A DNA stretch of 64,000 bases from Clostridiaceae bacterium (GCA_012518795.1 JAAYRL010000054.1:1-64000); one strand, 5' to 3'. Positions 51,262-62,887 are shown, numbered from the stretch's first letter. A program made the numbers and translations. The notes: generated by a model not told the origin, from the sequence alone.

Positions 51262-52323
51262 TTAACGAACTTTGCTAGCAAAAGTTAAACTTGCTTCAAT
51301 TAATAGTGTTTCAAAAGACAGACGATCTGTCATATGACCACGTTTGACTTTCCAATCGGATTCAAAGGCTAATCGATAAAAAAGCTCCAACTTTTCCAAC
51401 GACATATTCCTTGCCTGTTTTAGCAATCTGCGGGCTACAAAAGGATATACTCCGATTTGCTTGATTAAGAGTCGCTCATCACCTAATTCCTTAGCACAGA
51501 TTAATTGTTTGATATGGCGAGCAAACATAAATCTGATCAAAGGCAGAGGTTCTTTTAAGATTAATAACGTATCCAACAATTTTAAAGCCTTTTCGGTTTG
51601 ACCTGCCGAAATGGCATCAGTCAAATCAAAAACCGTACCTCTAATATCCGATTTGCAAACCAGATTAATCGTATCTAAATCAATTCCCGCCAATCCGGCA
51701 TACTCCGCATATAACATTGCTTTATTGAACTCTTGTTCAAGTTGAGTCATATCGGATTCACAACGGTCAATTAAATTGTCTGCAGCCTCAACTGTTAAAC
51801 CTAATTTTTTTTGTTGAGCTTTAGCTTGAAGCCAACGTCGCAAAACACCGATTTCTTCTCGCCCGATTTCGACTTGAACTCCACCTGCCTCAAACCAGCT
51901 TTGGAGTTTTTTCTTGAGCCTTCCATCAACAGTATCTTCATGTAAAATTAGACAGCTGCCTGAATTCAACAAAGTAAAAATCTGACTTAACTCTTCCTGA
52001 TATTTCTTATGAATTTCCGCCTGTCCTTGAGCCGCTCGTGCAAAAATCCCCGTCTTTTCAAGTAAGATCACTTTACGCTCAGACATAAATGCCGGAGTCT
52101 GTAATTCTTGTTTAACACGTTCAATATCTTCAGAAGACAATTTGGATCCGATTTTTATTTTGACTAAATCAATATCTTGCATTTGTGGTTCAACAAATCT
52201 TTTACAAATTAAATCTATGATCTGTTTAATTAAAAATATTTCTTCACCATAAATCAGATAGCCGTTATGCCAGATATCTTGGTCAATCTCTTTTTTTATT
52301 GTTCTAAAATTGTATTTTGTCAT
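51262..52323 (-). CDS. holA: DNA polymerase III subunit delta
   Basis: NGYLIYGEEIFLIKQIIDLI; LQTPAFMSERKVILLEK; domain order and position next to comEC. Confidence 0.9.
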   Translation of the reverse strand: MTKYNFRTIKKEIDQDIWHNGYLIYGEEIFLIKQIIDLICKRFVEPQMQDIDLVKIKIGSKLSSEDIERVKQELQTPAFMSERKVILLEKTGIFARAAQGQAEIHKKYQEELSQIFTLLNSGSCLILHEDTVDGRLKKKLQSWFEAGGVQVEIGREEIGVLRRWLQAKAQQKKLGLTVEAADNLIDRCESDMTQLEQEFNKAMLYAEYAGLAGIDLDTINLVCKSDIRGTVFDLTDAISAGQTEKALKLLDTLLILKEPLPLIRFMFARHIKQLICAKELGDERLLIKQIGVYPFVARRLLKQARNMSLEKLELFYRLAFESDWKVKRGHMTDRLSFETLLIEASLTFASKVR

Positions 52324-52331
52324 TTTTTCTT

Positions 52332-54809
52332 TTATTCAACATATGTCGCCAGATGCCATTGGTTATCTATCAATTCTAACATAATAGCACCATTCAAATC
52401 TGTACGTTTAATCTCAATATCATATTGTATCAATCTCTCCAATAATTCCGGGGCCGGATGGCCATAATAGTTATTTCCCACAGAAATAACCGCCAATTCA
52501 GGATCAACAGCATGCAAAAACTTTTCAGAAGTAGAATATTTTGAACCGTGATGTGCAACTTTAAGAATATCTATTCCGGCAAATTGATATTCGGATATTA
52601 ACTTTTGCTCATTTGTATTACTTAGATCGCCGGTAAACATCAAATTTAAACCCGCAATCTCCAAAACAAAGCATAAACTGTAGTCATTTTGATTTTGTGT
52701 ATTTCTCGTTAATTGCGGAGCAGGTGATAAAATTTCAAGTTTATCGATTAAAGGTTCAAGTGACAAAATATCCGACTGTTTGACTGTTTGATATTTTACA
52801 CCATTTGCATCACATTTATCACATAAGGTTTGTTTGTTAATCGTATTCGCGTTGTTATTTCCTATGTAAACATTCTTTTCGCTCTCGGCATAATTGGTTT
52901 TAATGCTCCCGGTGCAGTTCGAATCCGGAAAAACAATCTTTTCAATTCGCCTTAATTCAAGCAAATCAACAATTCCCCCATAATGATCTGAATCAAGATG
53001 ACTGATAATAGCATAATCAATCTTCGTAATTCCGAAATAATTCAGTGCAGGAAGAATTGTCCGATAGCCTTGTCCGGGAATTCCTCCATCAATCAAAATA
53101 CAATTTCGCTCAGGTGAAATTATCAGGCAGCAATCACCTTGCCCAACATCCAAAAAACATATTTGCCAATTTAATTGTGGTCGTAAAATATTAAAAAGTA
53201 ATAATATCATCAAAATAAAACCGGGTAAGTATGTTTTGAATGTTAAAGATAACCTCTGTTTTTCAGTCAAAAGATTACTTAAAAAACTTCCTATAATTAA
53301 GCCTATACTTAATATTAACAATCCGAGTATTAACCAAGTCAGCAATGAGTTATTATTATTTTGTAATTGCAACCAAAAATCTGCCCGAGCAAACCGCGAA
53401 AATATCTGCAATGCACTATTAAGCAGCCAATGCAAAAAATCAAATATTCTCCTGCTTAATTGTTCTGTCAACCTAAAATCTAAAAATATAATGTTCTTAA
53501 TTAATTTGAGAAACAAAAACATATAAAAACTGAACAAGCCTGTTAAATAAAAGAATGTTAAAGGAAAATTCAACAGTCCGCTGACTAATATCACTCCGAT
53601 TTGCCAAATACCGAAATTTTTTATTAAAAAAGGTAAAATAATAATTTGTACCAAAAAGGACAAAAACATACTTTGAAGAAATTTTGATTTTTGCATGATA
53701 TTAATTTTCTTTAAATATGGCAAATAATAATAAATTGCCAAGCTGGAAATAAAACTGAGTTGGAAATTAACCTGAAAAATCAACCAAGGGTTTATTAACA
53801 AAAAAAGTTGCATAATGAATAACAATATGTTTTTTCGTGAAACATCCAAACCAAGATATTTTGTGATCAGCATAAAAGTATAGATCAGACTTGCTCTAAT
53901 CAAGCCAATCGGATAAGCACAAAGCCAATTGTAGAACAATATTAAAGGTAATAATAAAAATTGAATTTTCAAATTCCGTTTTTTAAAATTAAAGCCTTCC
54001 AGCAAAGGCATTAAAAATAAATCAAAGTGAAATCCTGAAACAGCTAGTAAATGGCTCAATCCAAGATTGCGAAAATCTTGTTTGAGATCAGGACTTAGGT
54101 TTTCAGTTCGGCCGAAACATAAACTAAGTATAAAATCTACTGTTCTCGGGTCAAAACTTGATCCAATATAATTTTGAAAACCGGTTAATAATTTGTTTCT
54201 ATCTAAAATCGGCATTCTGACAGTAACTTGTTGAATTGAAGTATATTTGTCTTTTAAATCTAAAACAGCATAACAGTTATAATTTGCTAAATATTCTTTT
54301 TGATTGAAACCTCCCGGATTTCTGACTCTTTGTGGTACTTTCGGTCGGAAATAACCGCAAATTTTCTGCCAATATCTCTGTTCTCCCTCTACCCAAAGTG
54401 CAAGCCTTGCACCATTCTTGCTTTGGTAAATTTTAAATTCTCGTTCTTCATTTGTTTGAAAAAGAGTATTTTGTGCGGTAAGTTCCAAATAAACTGTATC
54501 TCCAATATACTGTTCGATTGCTTTCGCTTGATATCTGACATACAAAACACGCCATATTTGGATCAACATTATCGATAACAGTCCAAAATAGAAAAAGCGA
54601 TTTTTCTTCGATATAAATGAATAAGCAAAAACCATGAGAATCAAGCAGAAAAAAATCACAATTAAACAAATAGAAAAATGATCACGTGCTAAATAAGTGA
54701 TTAAACATAGCAAAAAGCAACCCGATTTCAAACCATACCTTTCGGCATTAAAAAGCAAAGCAATTATTCTTTGTTGGAATAATAATTTCATAACAATATT
54801 ATCCGACAA
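52332..54809 (-). CDS. comEC: ComEC/Rec2 family competence protein
   Basis: Competence domain GLSHLLAVSGFHFDLFLMPLLEG; metallo-beta-lactamase domain DVGQGDCCLIISPERNCILIDGG...SHLDSDHYGG. Confidence 0.95.
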   Translation of the reverse strand: MSDNIVMKLLFQQRIIALLFNAERYGLKSGCFLLCLITYLARDHFSICLIVIFFCLILMVFAYSFISKKNRFFYFGLLSIMLIQIWRVLYVRYQAKAIEQYIGDTVYLELTAQNTLFQTNEEREFKIYQSKNGARLALWVEGEQRYWQKICGYFRPKVPQRVRNPGGFNQKEYLANYNCYAVLDLKDKYTSIQQVTVRMPILDRNKLLTGFQNYIGSSFDPRTVDFILSLCFGRTENLSPDLKQDFRNLGLSHLLAVSGFHFDLFLMPLLEGFNFKKRNLKIQFLLLPLILFYNWLCAYPIGLIRASLIYTFMLITKYLGLDVSRKNILLFIMQLFLLINPWLIFQVNFQLSFISSLAIYYYLPYLKKINIMQKSKFLQSMFLSFLVQIIILPFLIKNFGIWQIGVILVSGLLNFPLTFFYLTGLFSFYMFLFLKLIKNIIFLDFRLTEQLSRRIFDFLHWLLNSALQIFSRFARADFWLQLQNNNNSLLTWLILGLLILSIGLIIGSFLSNLLTEKQRLSLTFKTYLPGFILMILLLFNILRPQLNWQICFLDVGQGDCCLIISPERNCILIDGGIPGQGYRTILPALNYFGITKIDYAIISHLDSDHYGGIVDLLELRRIEKIVFPDSNCTGSIKTNYAESEKNVYIGNNNANTINKQTLCDKCDANGVKYQTVKQSDILSLEPLIDKLEILSPAPQLTRNTQNQNDYSLCFVLEIAGLNLMFTGDLSNTNEQKLISEYQFAGIDILKVAHHGSKYSTSEKFLHAVDPELAVISVGNNYYGHPAPELLERLIQYDIEIKRTDLNGAIMLELIDNQWHLATYVE

Positions 54810-54862
54810 AGAAATTTTGCCAAGGCGACTTTTTTTGGTAAACAGTAATAATTTTTAGAAAA

Positions 54863-55480
54863 TCAGATGATCGTTTGAATTGCTGATTTTAAATTGTCCA
54901 GACCCTGTTTTTTGATTGCCGAGGTAACGATCGGTTGAAATGATTCTGTCATTTCGGGTGGTAAACTTTGTTTAATTAAATTAATTTGAGGTTTAATCTG
55001 ACTACGTTTCAATTTATCTGCTTTTGTCAGAACAACAACATAGGGTATTCCCGAATAATTAATCCATTCGAGCATTAACAAATCCTCACGACTTGGCTTA
55101 TGCCGAATATCTATTAACTGAATAATCAGATTGATATTTGTTTCAGAATTAAGATATTTATTGGTCAAATCAGAAAATTTTTCTTTCTCAGTATGTGAAG
55201 CTTTTGCATAACCATAACCCGGTAAGTCTACTAAATAAAATTTTTCATCTATTAAATAAAATATAACTTGTCTGGTTTTGCCGGGACTGCTGCTCGTACG
55301 TGCTAAATTTTTGTTATTACATAAAGAGTTGATCAAAGTAGATTTCCCAACATTTGATTTTCCGGAAATTACAATTTGAGACAAATTATTTTGTGGAAAC
55401 TGTTCAACAAATCCTGCCACTTGTGCTAATTTTGCATTTTGAAAATTTATCTTCATATTTTTGTATCCCTTCATGAACAT
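54863..55480 (-). CDS. engB: Ribosome biogenesis GTPase YsxC/EngB
   Basis: SGKSNVGKSTLINSL; SSPGKTRQVIFYLID; LVDLPGYGYAKAS; LTKADKLKR. Confidence 0.96.
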   Translation of the reverse strand: MFMKGYKNMKINFQNAKLAQVAGFVEQFPQNNLSQIVISGKSNVGKSTLINSLCNNKNLARTSSSPGKTRQVIFYLIDEKFYLVDLPGYGYAKASHTEKEKFSDLTNKYLNSETNINLIIQLIDIRHKPSREDLLMLEWINYSGIPYVVVLTKADKLKRSQIKPQINLIKQSLPPEMTESFQPIVTSAIKKQGLDNLKSAIQTII

Positions 55481-55586
55481 TGATATAATATATTTAAATA
55501 CTTAAGATAACAAGTAAGAATATCCGTTGAAATGGCTTTGGCTGTTTGGTGCCTCAAAGCACAAACTAATTTTTGCATAGGTAGAT

Positions 55587-56852
55587 ATGCCGAATATTTT
55601 ATCTGAACCAGAACATGTATTACGTTCCGAGGCATTAGTGCTTCGGAATTACGATGAAAGAATTCTTCAACCTATAGGCCCTGTCGGAATTATAGCTCAT
55701 CAGTTGGAACCGTCCTTTTCCGATGCAGTTAATTTTCACTTATGTAATCGTCGTGCATTAACAATTGCAAAATATCCCGAACAAAATCAACTTGCAGGTT
55801 ATTATAGACCAGAATATCGCATTTCGGTGAATTTAAAACGTTTTAATTCAGGTGAAGGTCAAGCTTCTATTTTAGACACTGTTCGCGGACATGATCTGTT
55901 TATTATTACTGATGTTTTGAATTACGGTCAAACTTATATCAGGTATAATCAAGAGGTTTCAATTAGTCCTGATGAACATTTTGAGGATTTATGCAGATTG
56001 ATCTCTGCAGCGCACGGTGTTTCAAAACGAACCAACGTTGTCATGCCATACCTTTATCAAGGCAGGCGATACAGACGAGAATCAAGAGAATCTTTAGATT
56101 GTGCCGTCATGTTAAAACGTCTTTTCGAATTGGGTATATCTAACTTTATTACATTCGATGCACATGATGAGCGAATTGCTAACGCAGTCCCACGTCATAA
56201 TTTTGAATCTGCAGCAACTTCATTTCAATTAATTGAAGCTTTACTCAGCGAATGTCCTGATCTGCAACTTGATAAAGATCATTTTATGGTTATTAGTGCA
56301 GATGAAGCTTCAATTAGTCGTTGTATTTATTATGCTTCTGTCTTGCGCGTGCCGCTCGGTATCTTTTATCGCAAATACGATCCCAGATTGTTAGATAAAA
56401 GTGAATATACTTTGCATAAACTCAAAAGATCGGCCGAAAAGAAATTTCTCGGTGATAATATTTCGGGAAAAGATGTTTTAATAGTCGATGATATGATTGA
56501 CTCCGGTAAAACTGCCTTGGAATGTGCTGAAAAACTCAAAGATCAAGATGCCAGAAGAGTATTCATAGCGGTATCTTTTGCTCAATTTTCCGAAGGTATT
56601 GACAAATTTAATGAAGCCTATGATAACGGTTTAATTCATAGGATATTTGCTACAAATCTTATTTATAGACCACCCGAACTGCTGGAGACTGAATGGTTTT
56701 GCGACGTTAACCTGGCAAAATATTTAGCATTATTGATTGACGGCATTAATCATGATGCTTCACTTTCTAAATTAATTAATCCGACCGAAAGGATTCATTC
56801 TTTATTGAACTCATTTAACTCACTTAAAGGAGATGAAAATGGCCAAAACTAA
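55587..56852 (+). CDS. Ribose-phosphate pyrophosphokinase paralog 1
   Basis: FITFDAHDERIANAVP; DVLIVDDMIDSGKTALECAEKL; degenerate VISADEASISRC. Confidence 0.88.
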   Translation: MPNILSEPEHVLRSEALVLRNYDERILQPIGPVGIIAHQLEPSFSDAVNFHLCNRRALTIAKYPEQNQLAGYYRPEYRISVNLKRFNSGEGQASILDTVRGHDLFIITDVLNYGQTYIRYNQEVSISPDEHFEDLCRLISAAHGVSKRTNVVMPYLYQGRRYRRESRESLDCAVMLKRLFELGISNFITFDAHDERIANAVPRHNFESAATSFQLIEALLSECPDLQLDKDHFMVISADEASISRCIYYASVLRVPLGIFYRKYDPRLLDKSEYTLHKLKRSAEKKFLGDNISGKDVLIVDDMIDSGKTALECAEKLKDQDARRVFIAVSFAQFSEGIDKFNEAYDNGLIHRIFATNLIYRPPELLETEWFCDVNLAKYLALLIDGINHDASLSKLINPTERIHSLLNSFNSLKGDENGQN

Positions 56853-58059
56853 ACGAGCAATCGATCGCGATTACAGAAATTATTACCGTTACGATCAATA
56901 TGGGGATAATCCTATGCCTTCCCACGGACCGGTAGGTATTATTTCTCTAACCGGAGCAAAGGAATTTGGCGACCAAGTTAATAAGCATTTGGTTAAGAGG
57001 CGCCATGAGTATCTGGATCAAGTTTCCGACGATATCAGCAATACCGGTTTCCTACGCGATGACTATAATATTCCTGCTGAAGCTATCCGTTTTTCTACAG
57101 GAGAGGGTAAAGGCGTAATCGGTCGAACTATTCGTGGCCATGACCTTTTTATTATCTGCGATGTAACAAATTATAGTTGTACATATAAAATGCGCGGTTT
57201 AATCAATCATTTCAGTCCGGACGATCATTATCAAGATCTAAAAAGAATTATTCTTGCAGCTTCCGGTAAAGCTCGCAGAATTAATGTAATAATGCCTTTC
57301 TTATATGAAGGAAGACAACATCGCAGAAATTCCAGAGAATCACTTGATTGTGCATATATGTTGGAAGATATTTTCGATCTGGGAATCAGCAATTTCATTA
57401 CTTTTGATGCACATGACGATAGAGTTGCCAATGCCGTACCTACTTCCAGTTTTGAATCTATTCCTTCAACTTATCAGATTTTGAAAGCCTTAATTAAATC
57501 TGTACCGGATATTGTAATTAATCCGGAATCAATGATGATTATTAGCCCGGATGAAGGTGCTATCCAACGTTCAATGTATTTTGCATCAATGCTCGGATTG
57601 CCACTCGGAACTTTCTACAAAAGACGAGATTATTCTAATATTGTTAATGGGAGAAATCCAATTATTGCTCATGAATTCCTTGGCGAATCGGTCGAAGGCT
57701 ATGATGTTTTAATAGTTGATGATATGCTTTCTTCCGGTGAATCTCTTTTAGATTTAGCAAAATCACTTAAGGAAAAAGGAGCAAAACGCATTTTTGCCGC
57801 AGTTACCTTTGCTCTGTTCGCAAATGGCATTGATTCTTTTAATGAATATTATGAAAAGGGTCTAATAGATCGGGTTGTTGCTACTAATTTAATGTATGCA
57901 CCGGAAGAAGTCCTCCAAGCTCCCTGGTTTATTTCCGCAGATATGACAAAATTCGTTGCTTTATTGATTGATGCCATAAATCATAATGCTTCAATGTCCA
58001 GCTTGATTTCACCCACCTCGAAGATTAACAAACTTCTGAAAAAATTACAAAATAAGTAG
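56839..58059 (+). CDS. Ribose-phosphate pyrophosphokinase paralog 2
   Basis: FITFDAHDDRVANAVP; IISPDEGAIQRS; DVLIVDDMLSSGESLLDLAKSL; start overlaps paralog 1, RBS aaaggaga. Confidence 0.9.
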   Translation: MAKTKRAIDRDYRNYYRYDQYGDNPMPSHGPVGIISLTGAKEFGDQVNKHLVKRRHEYLDQVSDDISNTGFLRDDYNIPAEAIRFSTGEGKGVIGRTIRGHDLFIICDVTNYSCTYKMRGLINHFSPDDHYQDLKRIILAASGKARRINVIMPFLYEGRQHRRNSRESLDCAYMLEDIFDLGISNFITFDAHDDRVANAVPTSSFESIPSTYQILKALIKSVPDIVINPESMMIISPDEGAIQRSMYFASMLGLPLGTFYKRRDYSNIVNGRNPIIAHEFLGESVEGYDVLIVDDMLSSGESLLDLAKSLKEKGAKRIFAAVTFALFANGIDSFNEYYEKGLIDRVVATNLMYAPEEVLQAPWFISADMTKFVALLIDAINHNASMSSLISPTSKINKLLKKLQNK

Positions 58060-58124
58060 CTGCTTAAAAATTGATAATGATTCAGCATAATTTATTTATC
58101 AGTATAAAACGATTGAGAAAATAC

Positions 58125-58409
58125 TTATTCTATATCTGAATCATGATTTGAGTTGCGCTTAATTAAAAACCAAGTCCAACTTGCTACCATAATAATAACT
58201 AATTCAATACCCGTGATTAAGGCAAATTTTTCTAAATCATTTGTTGCGAGTAATGTATTAAGAGTTAAGATTAAAGTTATCAGCAATACAATGGAAATAA
58301 ATCGACCGATAATGTTATAGCGCAAAAATGCCAACATTGCATGAAATCTTGTTGTTCCTTGTGCTGCATCGCTCTTTTTCTGTGTTTTTTCCTTAATTTT
58401 TCTCATCAA
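58125..58409 (-). CDS. Small membrane protein with two predicted TM helices
   Basis: Two hydrophobic segments (IISIVLLITLILTL-like, FALITGIELVIIMVASWTWFLI); no recognised domain. Confidence 0.65.
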   Translation of the reverse strand: MMRKIKEKTQKKSDAAQGTTRFHAMLAFLRYNIIGRFISIVLLITLILTLNTLLATNDLEKFALITGIELVIIMVASWTWFLIKRNSNHDSDIE

Positions 58410-58528
58410 ATTTCTCTTTTCCTAAAACTATATTAAAAGTATTATTTTTATTAAATATATCATTTGTTAACTGCAATTTAACTTTAAATATTATTAGGCA
58501 TATCCTGTAAATCAAATTGCATGATTTC

Positions 58529-60418
58529 TTAGCTCTCAACAGTTTCGTTGGGTAGTTTTGGAGACACATAATATGTCTGATGTTGATTATATATAACCAT
58601 ACCCGGTTTTGCACCTTTAGGTTTTCTGACATATTTTGCTAAACAACTGTCAACTGCAACTTTTCCACCATGATTTGTTTTGACCTGATTGGCTTCTGAA
58701 TACCAAGCAGCAATCTGTGCAGCTTGTTTGATATGTTGCGGTTCTGCCATGTAGCCATCTTGTACCGTCAAAATAACATGGGTACCGGTTAAATCCTTAA
58801 CATGAAACCACAAGTCATCTGCAGCAGCTTTGCGCAAAGTAAGCTGATCATTCTGAATGTTATTACGCCCGGCATATACTGTTATCCCTTCGGCCAATTC
58901 AAATTTACGAGGTGGTAAAGATTTCTCACTCTTCGCTTTTTTCTTGGTTTTTTGCTTGTTTTTTTGATAATATTTTTTGCGCTTACCCGGTTTTCCCGGA
59001 TTTAAACGATTTTTCAGCAAATGCTGCTCAGGTTGAACCGCTTTCTTAACTGAACTCTGATTCTCAATCGGTTTTTCAAATAAATCTAATTCTATTTTTA
59101 TCGCCTGTAAATCCTCTAATACTTCAGATCGCTCAAGTGCAGTATGTAAAGAATTCAGCCATAATAATTCTGCTTGATCCATTGCCAACAAGCGTTTAGC
59201 TGATTTATATTTAGCTTGTGCTTTGCGATATTTTTTAAAAAATATCTTCGCATTATCTGCCGGACTCAATTGAGGTTTCAATTGGATTTTTATCTTATTT
59301 TGTTCAGGATCAAAATAATCAATTAACTCCACTTCCGTTGCCTGATCTTGAACCAAATATAATTGTGAATTTAATAATTCTCCTAATCTCTGATATTGTT
59401 CAGCTTTTTGACCTTCAACAAAATCTCTTTGATGAAAATCTAATTTTTTTTGAGTACGACTGATTGCTTGATTTAAATTACGCTCCAACTTTTGCTTAAA
59501 TTGCTCATAAATTCTTTCCGCATCTTGTAATTTATAAAAAACATCCATAGCAATTGATAAGCTTGACACTTTTTCCCGATAGGGTAATGACTTCAATTCA
59601 AATGCATGAAAATCGTAGGGCTTATGATCATTTTTATCAAAAAAATACAAAGTCGGTTGATCGGCATTTGCTCTGATCATTTCACATGTTTTATAGAACT
59701 TATCACTCAATTTCTGTTTTTGATTGCTCGACAGTTGATCTACATGTGAACGAAATTCAATTCCGGTTGCAGCGATAATTGAACTTACAAGCAACGGAGA
59801 AAATCCTTGCACATGATTTAAAATGACCTTATCTATCCTGCTTGCTTCTTGAGCATTTGCCAAAAAAGATAAAACCGCAGGTTTTTGTTCATAATAAAAA
59901 TCCAAAGACTTTTTATTTTGTGTCGGTGGCAATTGATAAGTCCTGGCCGGCATAACTTCACGCTTGCTGGAAATATCTTGATCTACATGAATCAATGCAT
60001 CATGAATCTTTTGATCCTTATTCAAAAAAATAATGTTGCTATATCTTCCCATAATTTCTGCAACCAAATATTTCTCATCAGGATCACCCAATTCATTTAT
60101 GGTTGTAAATTTAAATTTGAATACTCTTTCATAATCAGGTTGAATGATTTCTTTCAACCTTGCTCCAATCAAATACTTTCGCAACATCATACAAAAAGAT
60201 GGCGGACTTTTGGGATTTTCAAGTTCGGCTGTTGTTAAATAAATCCGTGGTGAACTGGGATTTGCAGAAATTAACAGTCTTTTTTGTACCCGATTCACAT
60301 AGAAAATCAACAAAATCGTAAAACGATTCGGCTGATAAATTCGATCAACTCTTGCATCCGCCAATTCATAATTTAATTCTTTGCATAAAAAATTTGAACT
60401 GACACCGTCTAAAGGCAT
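58529..60418 (-). CDS. rqcH: NFACT family protein, RqcH-like ribosome quality-control factor
   Basis: [69 protein letters not shown]. Confidence 0.93.
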   Translation of the reverse strand: MPLDGVSSNFLCKELNYELADARVDRIYQPNRFTILLIFYVNRVQKRLLISANPSSPRIYLTTAELENPKSPPSFCMMLRKYLIGARLKEIIQPDYERVFKFKFTTINELGDPDEKYLVAEIMGRYSNIIFLNKDQKIHDALIHVDQDISSKREVMPARTYQLPPTQNKKSLDFYYEQKPAVLSFLANAQEASRIDKVILNHVQGFSPLLVSSIIAATGIEFRSHVDQLSSNQKQKLSDKFYKTCEMIRANADQPTLYFFDKNDHKPYDFHAFELKSLPYREKVSSLSIAMDVFYKLQDAERIYEQFKQKLERNLNQAISRTQKKLDFHQRDFVEGQKAEQYQRLGELLNSQLYLVQDQATEVELIDYFDPEQNKIKIQLKPQLSPADNAKIFFKKYRKAQAKYKSAKRLLAMDQAELLWLNSLHTALERSEVLEDLQAIKIELDLFEKPIENQSSVKKAVQPEQHLLKNRLNPGKPGKRKKYYQKNKQKTKKKAKSEKSLPPRKFELAEGITVYAGRNNIQNDQLTLRKAAADDLWFHVKDLTGTHVILTVQDGYMAEPQHIKQAAQIAAWYSEANQVKTNHGGKVAVDSCLAKYVRKPKGAKPGMVIYNQHQTYYVSPKLPNETVES

Positions 60419-61023
60419 ATTATCTTATTTTCTATTAATTCTGTGCGAAGTTCTTGTGGTATAACATATTCCGCTTGATCTTTTTTTATTTTGGTTAAGA
60501 AATCTGAATCTTCTAAGGAAATCATACAACCACAGTATTTTTGACGATAAAGCCCGTCTTCCCTTGCCATTTGCTGTCCTTTACGAAAACCTTCCGTAAA
60601 ATCAGCTGCTAAAAAATCAATTGAATTTATTTCAGCTTGACGCTGACCTGCTTGATGAATTAATTTTTTATTCTGGTAAGGACTGACCAATAATGAAGTT
60701 GTGATAATATCAAAATCATTTTCACCGGCATATTTGGCCACATTCTTCATGCGCGATTCATAACAATAAGTACATCTGGCCGGAGTCCTGCCTATCTGAC
60801 ACCAGGTTTCAGGTTCACAACCTTCTTCAACAACAATCGGCAATTTACGCAATTCAGCTAAACGCAACGCTCCTTCCAAACGACGATACCATTCTTTTTC
60901 CGGTTGAATGTTCGGATTATAAAAATATAAAGTGAGATCATATTTTTCCATGCTCTTTAAAATTTCAATCGGATATTCACCGCATGGACCACAACATAGA
61001 TGTAAAAGCATTTTCTTAGGCAT
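60409..61023 (-). CDS. queH: Epoxyqueuosine reductase QueH
   Basis: [49 protein letters not shown]-like [12 protein letters not shown]. Confidence 0.92.
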   Translation of the reverse strand: MPKKMLLHLCCGPCGEYPIEILKSMEKYDLTLYFYNPNIQPEKEWYRRLEGALRLAELRKLPIVVEEGCEPETWCQIGRTPARCTYCYESRMKNVAKYAGENDFDIITTSLLVSPYQNKKLIHQAGQRQAEINSIDFLAADFTEGFRKGQQMAREDGLYRQKYCGCMISLEDSDFLTKIKKDQAEYVIPQELRTELIENKIICL

Positions 61024-62236
61024 CGTTTATAGTATTTCCTTTATCAATATCTAAATTTAATTGGTCAAAACCAAGTTGAGTATATTCTGTTGCTTCAGTT
61101 CCGTTTAAATTCTTTTCAATTTTACTTTCAGTTTTACATTCATTATTGTTTTTATCAGTCATGTTCTCCGCAGCATTTGTCGAAAAAATATCCGTCGGCG
61201 GAGTTAAGTTTAAATGGCGCCAGCCTTGTTCCATCAGAATTCTGCCGCGCGGAGTTTTTGCAATAAAACCCAATTGCATCAAATAAGGTTCGCAAACATC
61301 TTCAATTGTTTTCGGATCTTCTCCGGTCATTGCTGCCAATGTATCTAATCCGACCGGTCCGCCACGGAAGCTTTTCGCCATAACAGACAGTAAATTTCGA
61401 TCTGTATTATCAAGTCCTTGTGCATCAATCTCTAAAGCTTTTAAACCGACTTCAACAATATCCGAATCAATTAATCCTTGCCCTTTAACCTGGGCAAAGT
61501 CTCGCATCCGTCGCAATAATCTAATCGCAATTCTCGGAGTACCGCGGCAACGTGTAGAAAGCATCGTCAAGCCTTGTGTATCAATTTCTACATTTAATAA
61601 TTCGGCATTATGTTTAACGATTTGTGCAATCTCTTCCGGTTCATATAATTCCAAACGATGAACCATTCCAAAACGATCCCGTAAAGGAGCACTGAGCAAA
61701 CCGGCTCTGGTTGTCGCTCCAATCAAAGTAAAATGCGGTAAATCCAGTCTGATCGATCTTGCACTCGGGCCCTTACCGATAATAATATCCACAATATAAT
61801 CTTCCATTGCCGGATAAAGTATTTCTTCAACTTGATAATTCAAACGGTGAATTTCATCAATAAATAAAACATCATGTTCTTGCAGATTAGTTAAGAGTGC
61901 AACTAAATCGCCCTGCCGTTCAATTGCCGGTCCTGATGTTATTCTTATATTTGAATCCATGTTTTGGGCAATAATACCTGCCAGGGTCGTTTTGCCTAAA
62001 CCGGGCGGTCCATATAATAACACATGATCCAAAGCTTCATTACGGCTTTTGGCAGCTTTGATAAATATTTGCAAATTCTCTTTGATTTTTTGCTGGCCGT
62101 AAAAATGTTCAAAAGATTTCGGTCTTAACGTACCTTCAAAACTGTCATCGGAACGCATCTCCCGATCAACTAAGCGAGGTTCTTGTTCAATATCGTAATC
62201 TTGATTAAAAATACTATAAAAACCGGATTCATTCAT
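61016..62236 (-). CDS. ruvB: Holliday junction helicase RuvB with C-terminal tail
   Basis: [53 protein letters not shown]. Confidence 0.97.
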   Translation of the reverse strand: MNESGFYSIFNQDYDIEQEPRLVDREMRSDDSFEGTLRPKSFEHFYGQQKIKENLQIFIKAAKSRNEALDHVLLYGPPGLGKTTLAGIIAQNMDSNIRITSGPAIERQGDLVALLTNLQEHDVLFIDEIHRLNYQVEEILYPAMEDYIVDIIIGKGPSARSIRLDLPHFTLIGATTRAGLLSAPLRDRFGMVHRLELYEPEEIAQIVKHNAELLNVEIDTQGLTMLSTRCRGTPRIAIRLLRRMRDFAQVKGQGLIDSDIVEVGLKALEIDAQGLDNTDRNLLSVMAKSFRGGPVGLDTLAAMTGEDPKTIEDVCEPYLMQLGFIAKTPRGRILMEQGWRHLNLTPPTDIFSTNAAENMTDKNNNECKTESKIEKNLNGTEATEYTQLGFDQLNLDIDKGNTINDA

Positions 62237-62245
62237 AATATTTGA

Positions 62246-62887
62246 TTATAACACGGAGAGATGTTTAAGCGCATATTTTAAAAGCGACTCAACTGTAATC
62301 TCTATTGCGTTTTCTTTCAATTCATAATAAGCTTTTTCCAAAGCTTTTTCAGCTTCAGACTCCTGATATCCTAAAACCATTAAAGCGGCAATAGATTCTT
62401 GACCGACACTTAACAAATTACTGTCCGCCGAAATTCCAATACTCTTTGAGGTTTCCGTACCGACCTTGCTCAAATCCGGCAAAGATTTTTTTACTTTATC
62501 CTTCAGCTCTAAAATAATTCTTTGAGCTCCTTTGTTTCCAATGCCTTTAATTTGAGTTAAGCTCTTCACATCATCATTCAAAACAGCCATTGCAAAGCGT
62601 TCCGGACTCATACCGCCGACAATTCCGCTTGCAACTTTCGGCCCGATTCCGCTTACTGTAATCAACAGCTCATATAGTTTTTTTATTTCTTGATTTGGGA
62701 AACCGTAGAGACTCATTTCATTTTCTCTGACATTCATATAAGTCCAGACCGTTACCTCTTCACCGATTGCCGGAAACTGATTTGCCATTAAAGAATCATA
62801 AAAAATTTCAAAACCAATTCCTTGAACTGTAACTATCATACTTTCAGGATGTTTTTGTAAAATTCTACCTGTTAACACTGCGATCAT
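62246..62887 (-). CDS. ruvA: Holliday junction protein RuvA
   Basis: MIAVLTGRILQKHPESMIVTVQGIGFEIF; VSGIGPKVASGIVGGM; IKGIGNKGAQRIILELKDK. Confidence 0.97.
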   Translation of the reverse strand: MIAVLTGRILQKHPESMIVTVQGIGFEIFYDSLMANQFPAIGEEVTVWTYMNVRENEMSLYGFPNQEIKKLYELLITVSGIGPKVASGIVGGMSPERFAMAVLNDDVKSLTQIKGIGNKGAQRIILELKDKVKKSLPDLSKVGTETSKSIGISADSNLLSVGQESIAALMVLGYQESEAEKALEKAYYELKENAIEITVESLLKYALKHLSVL

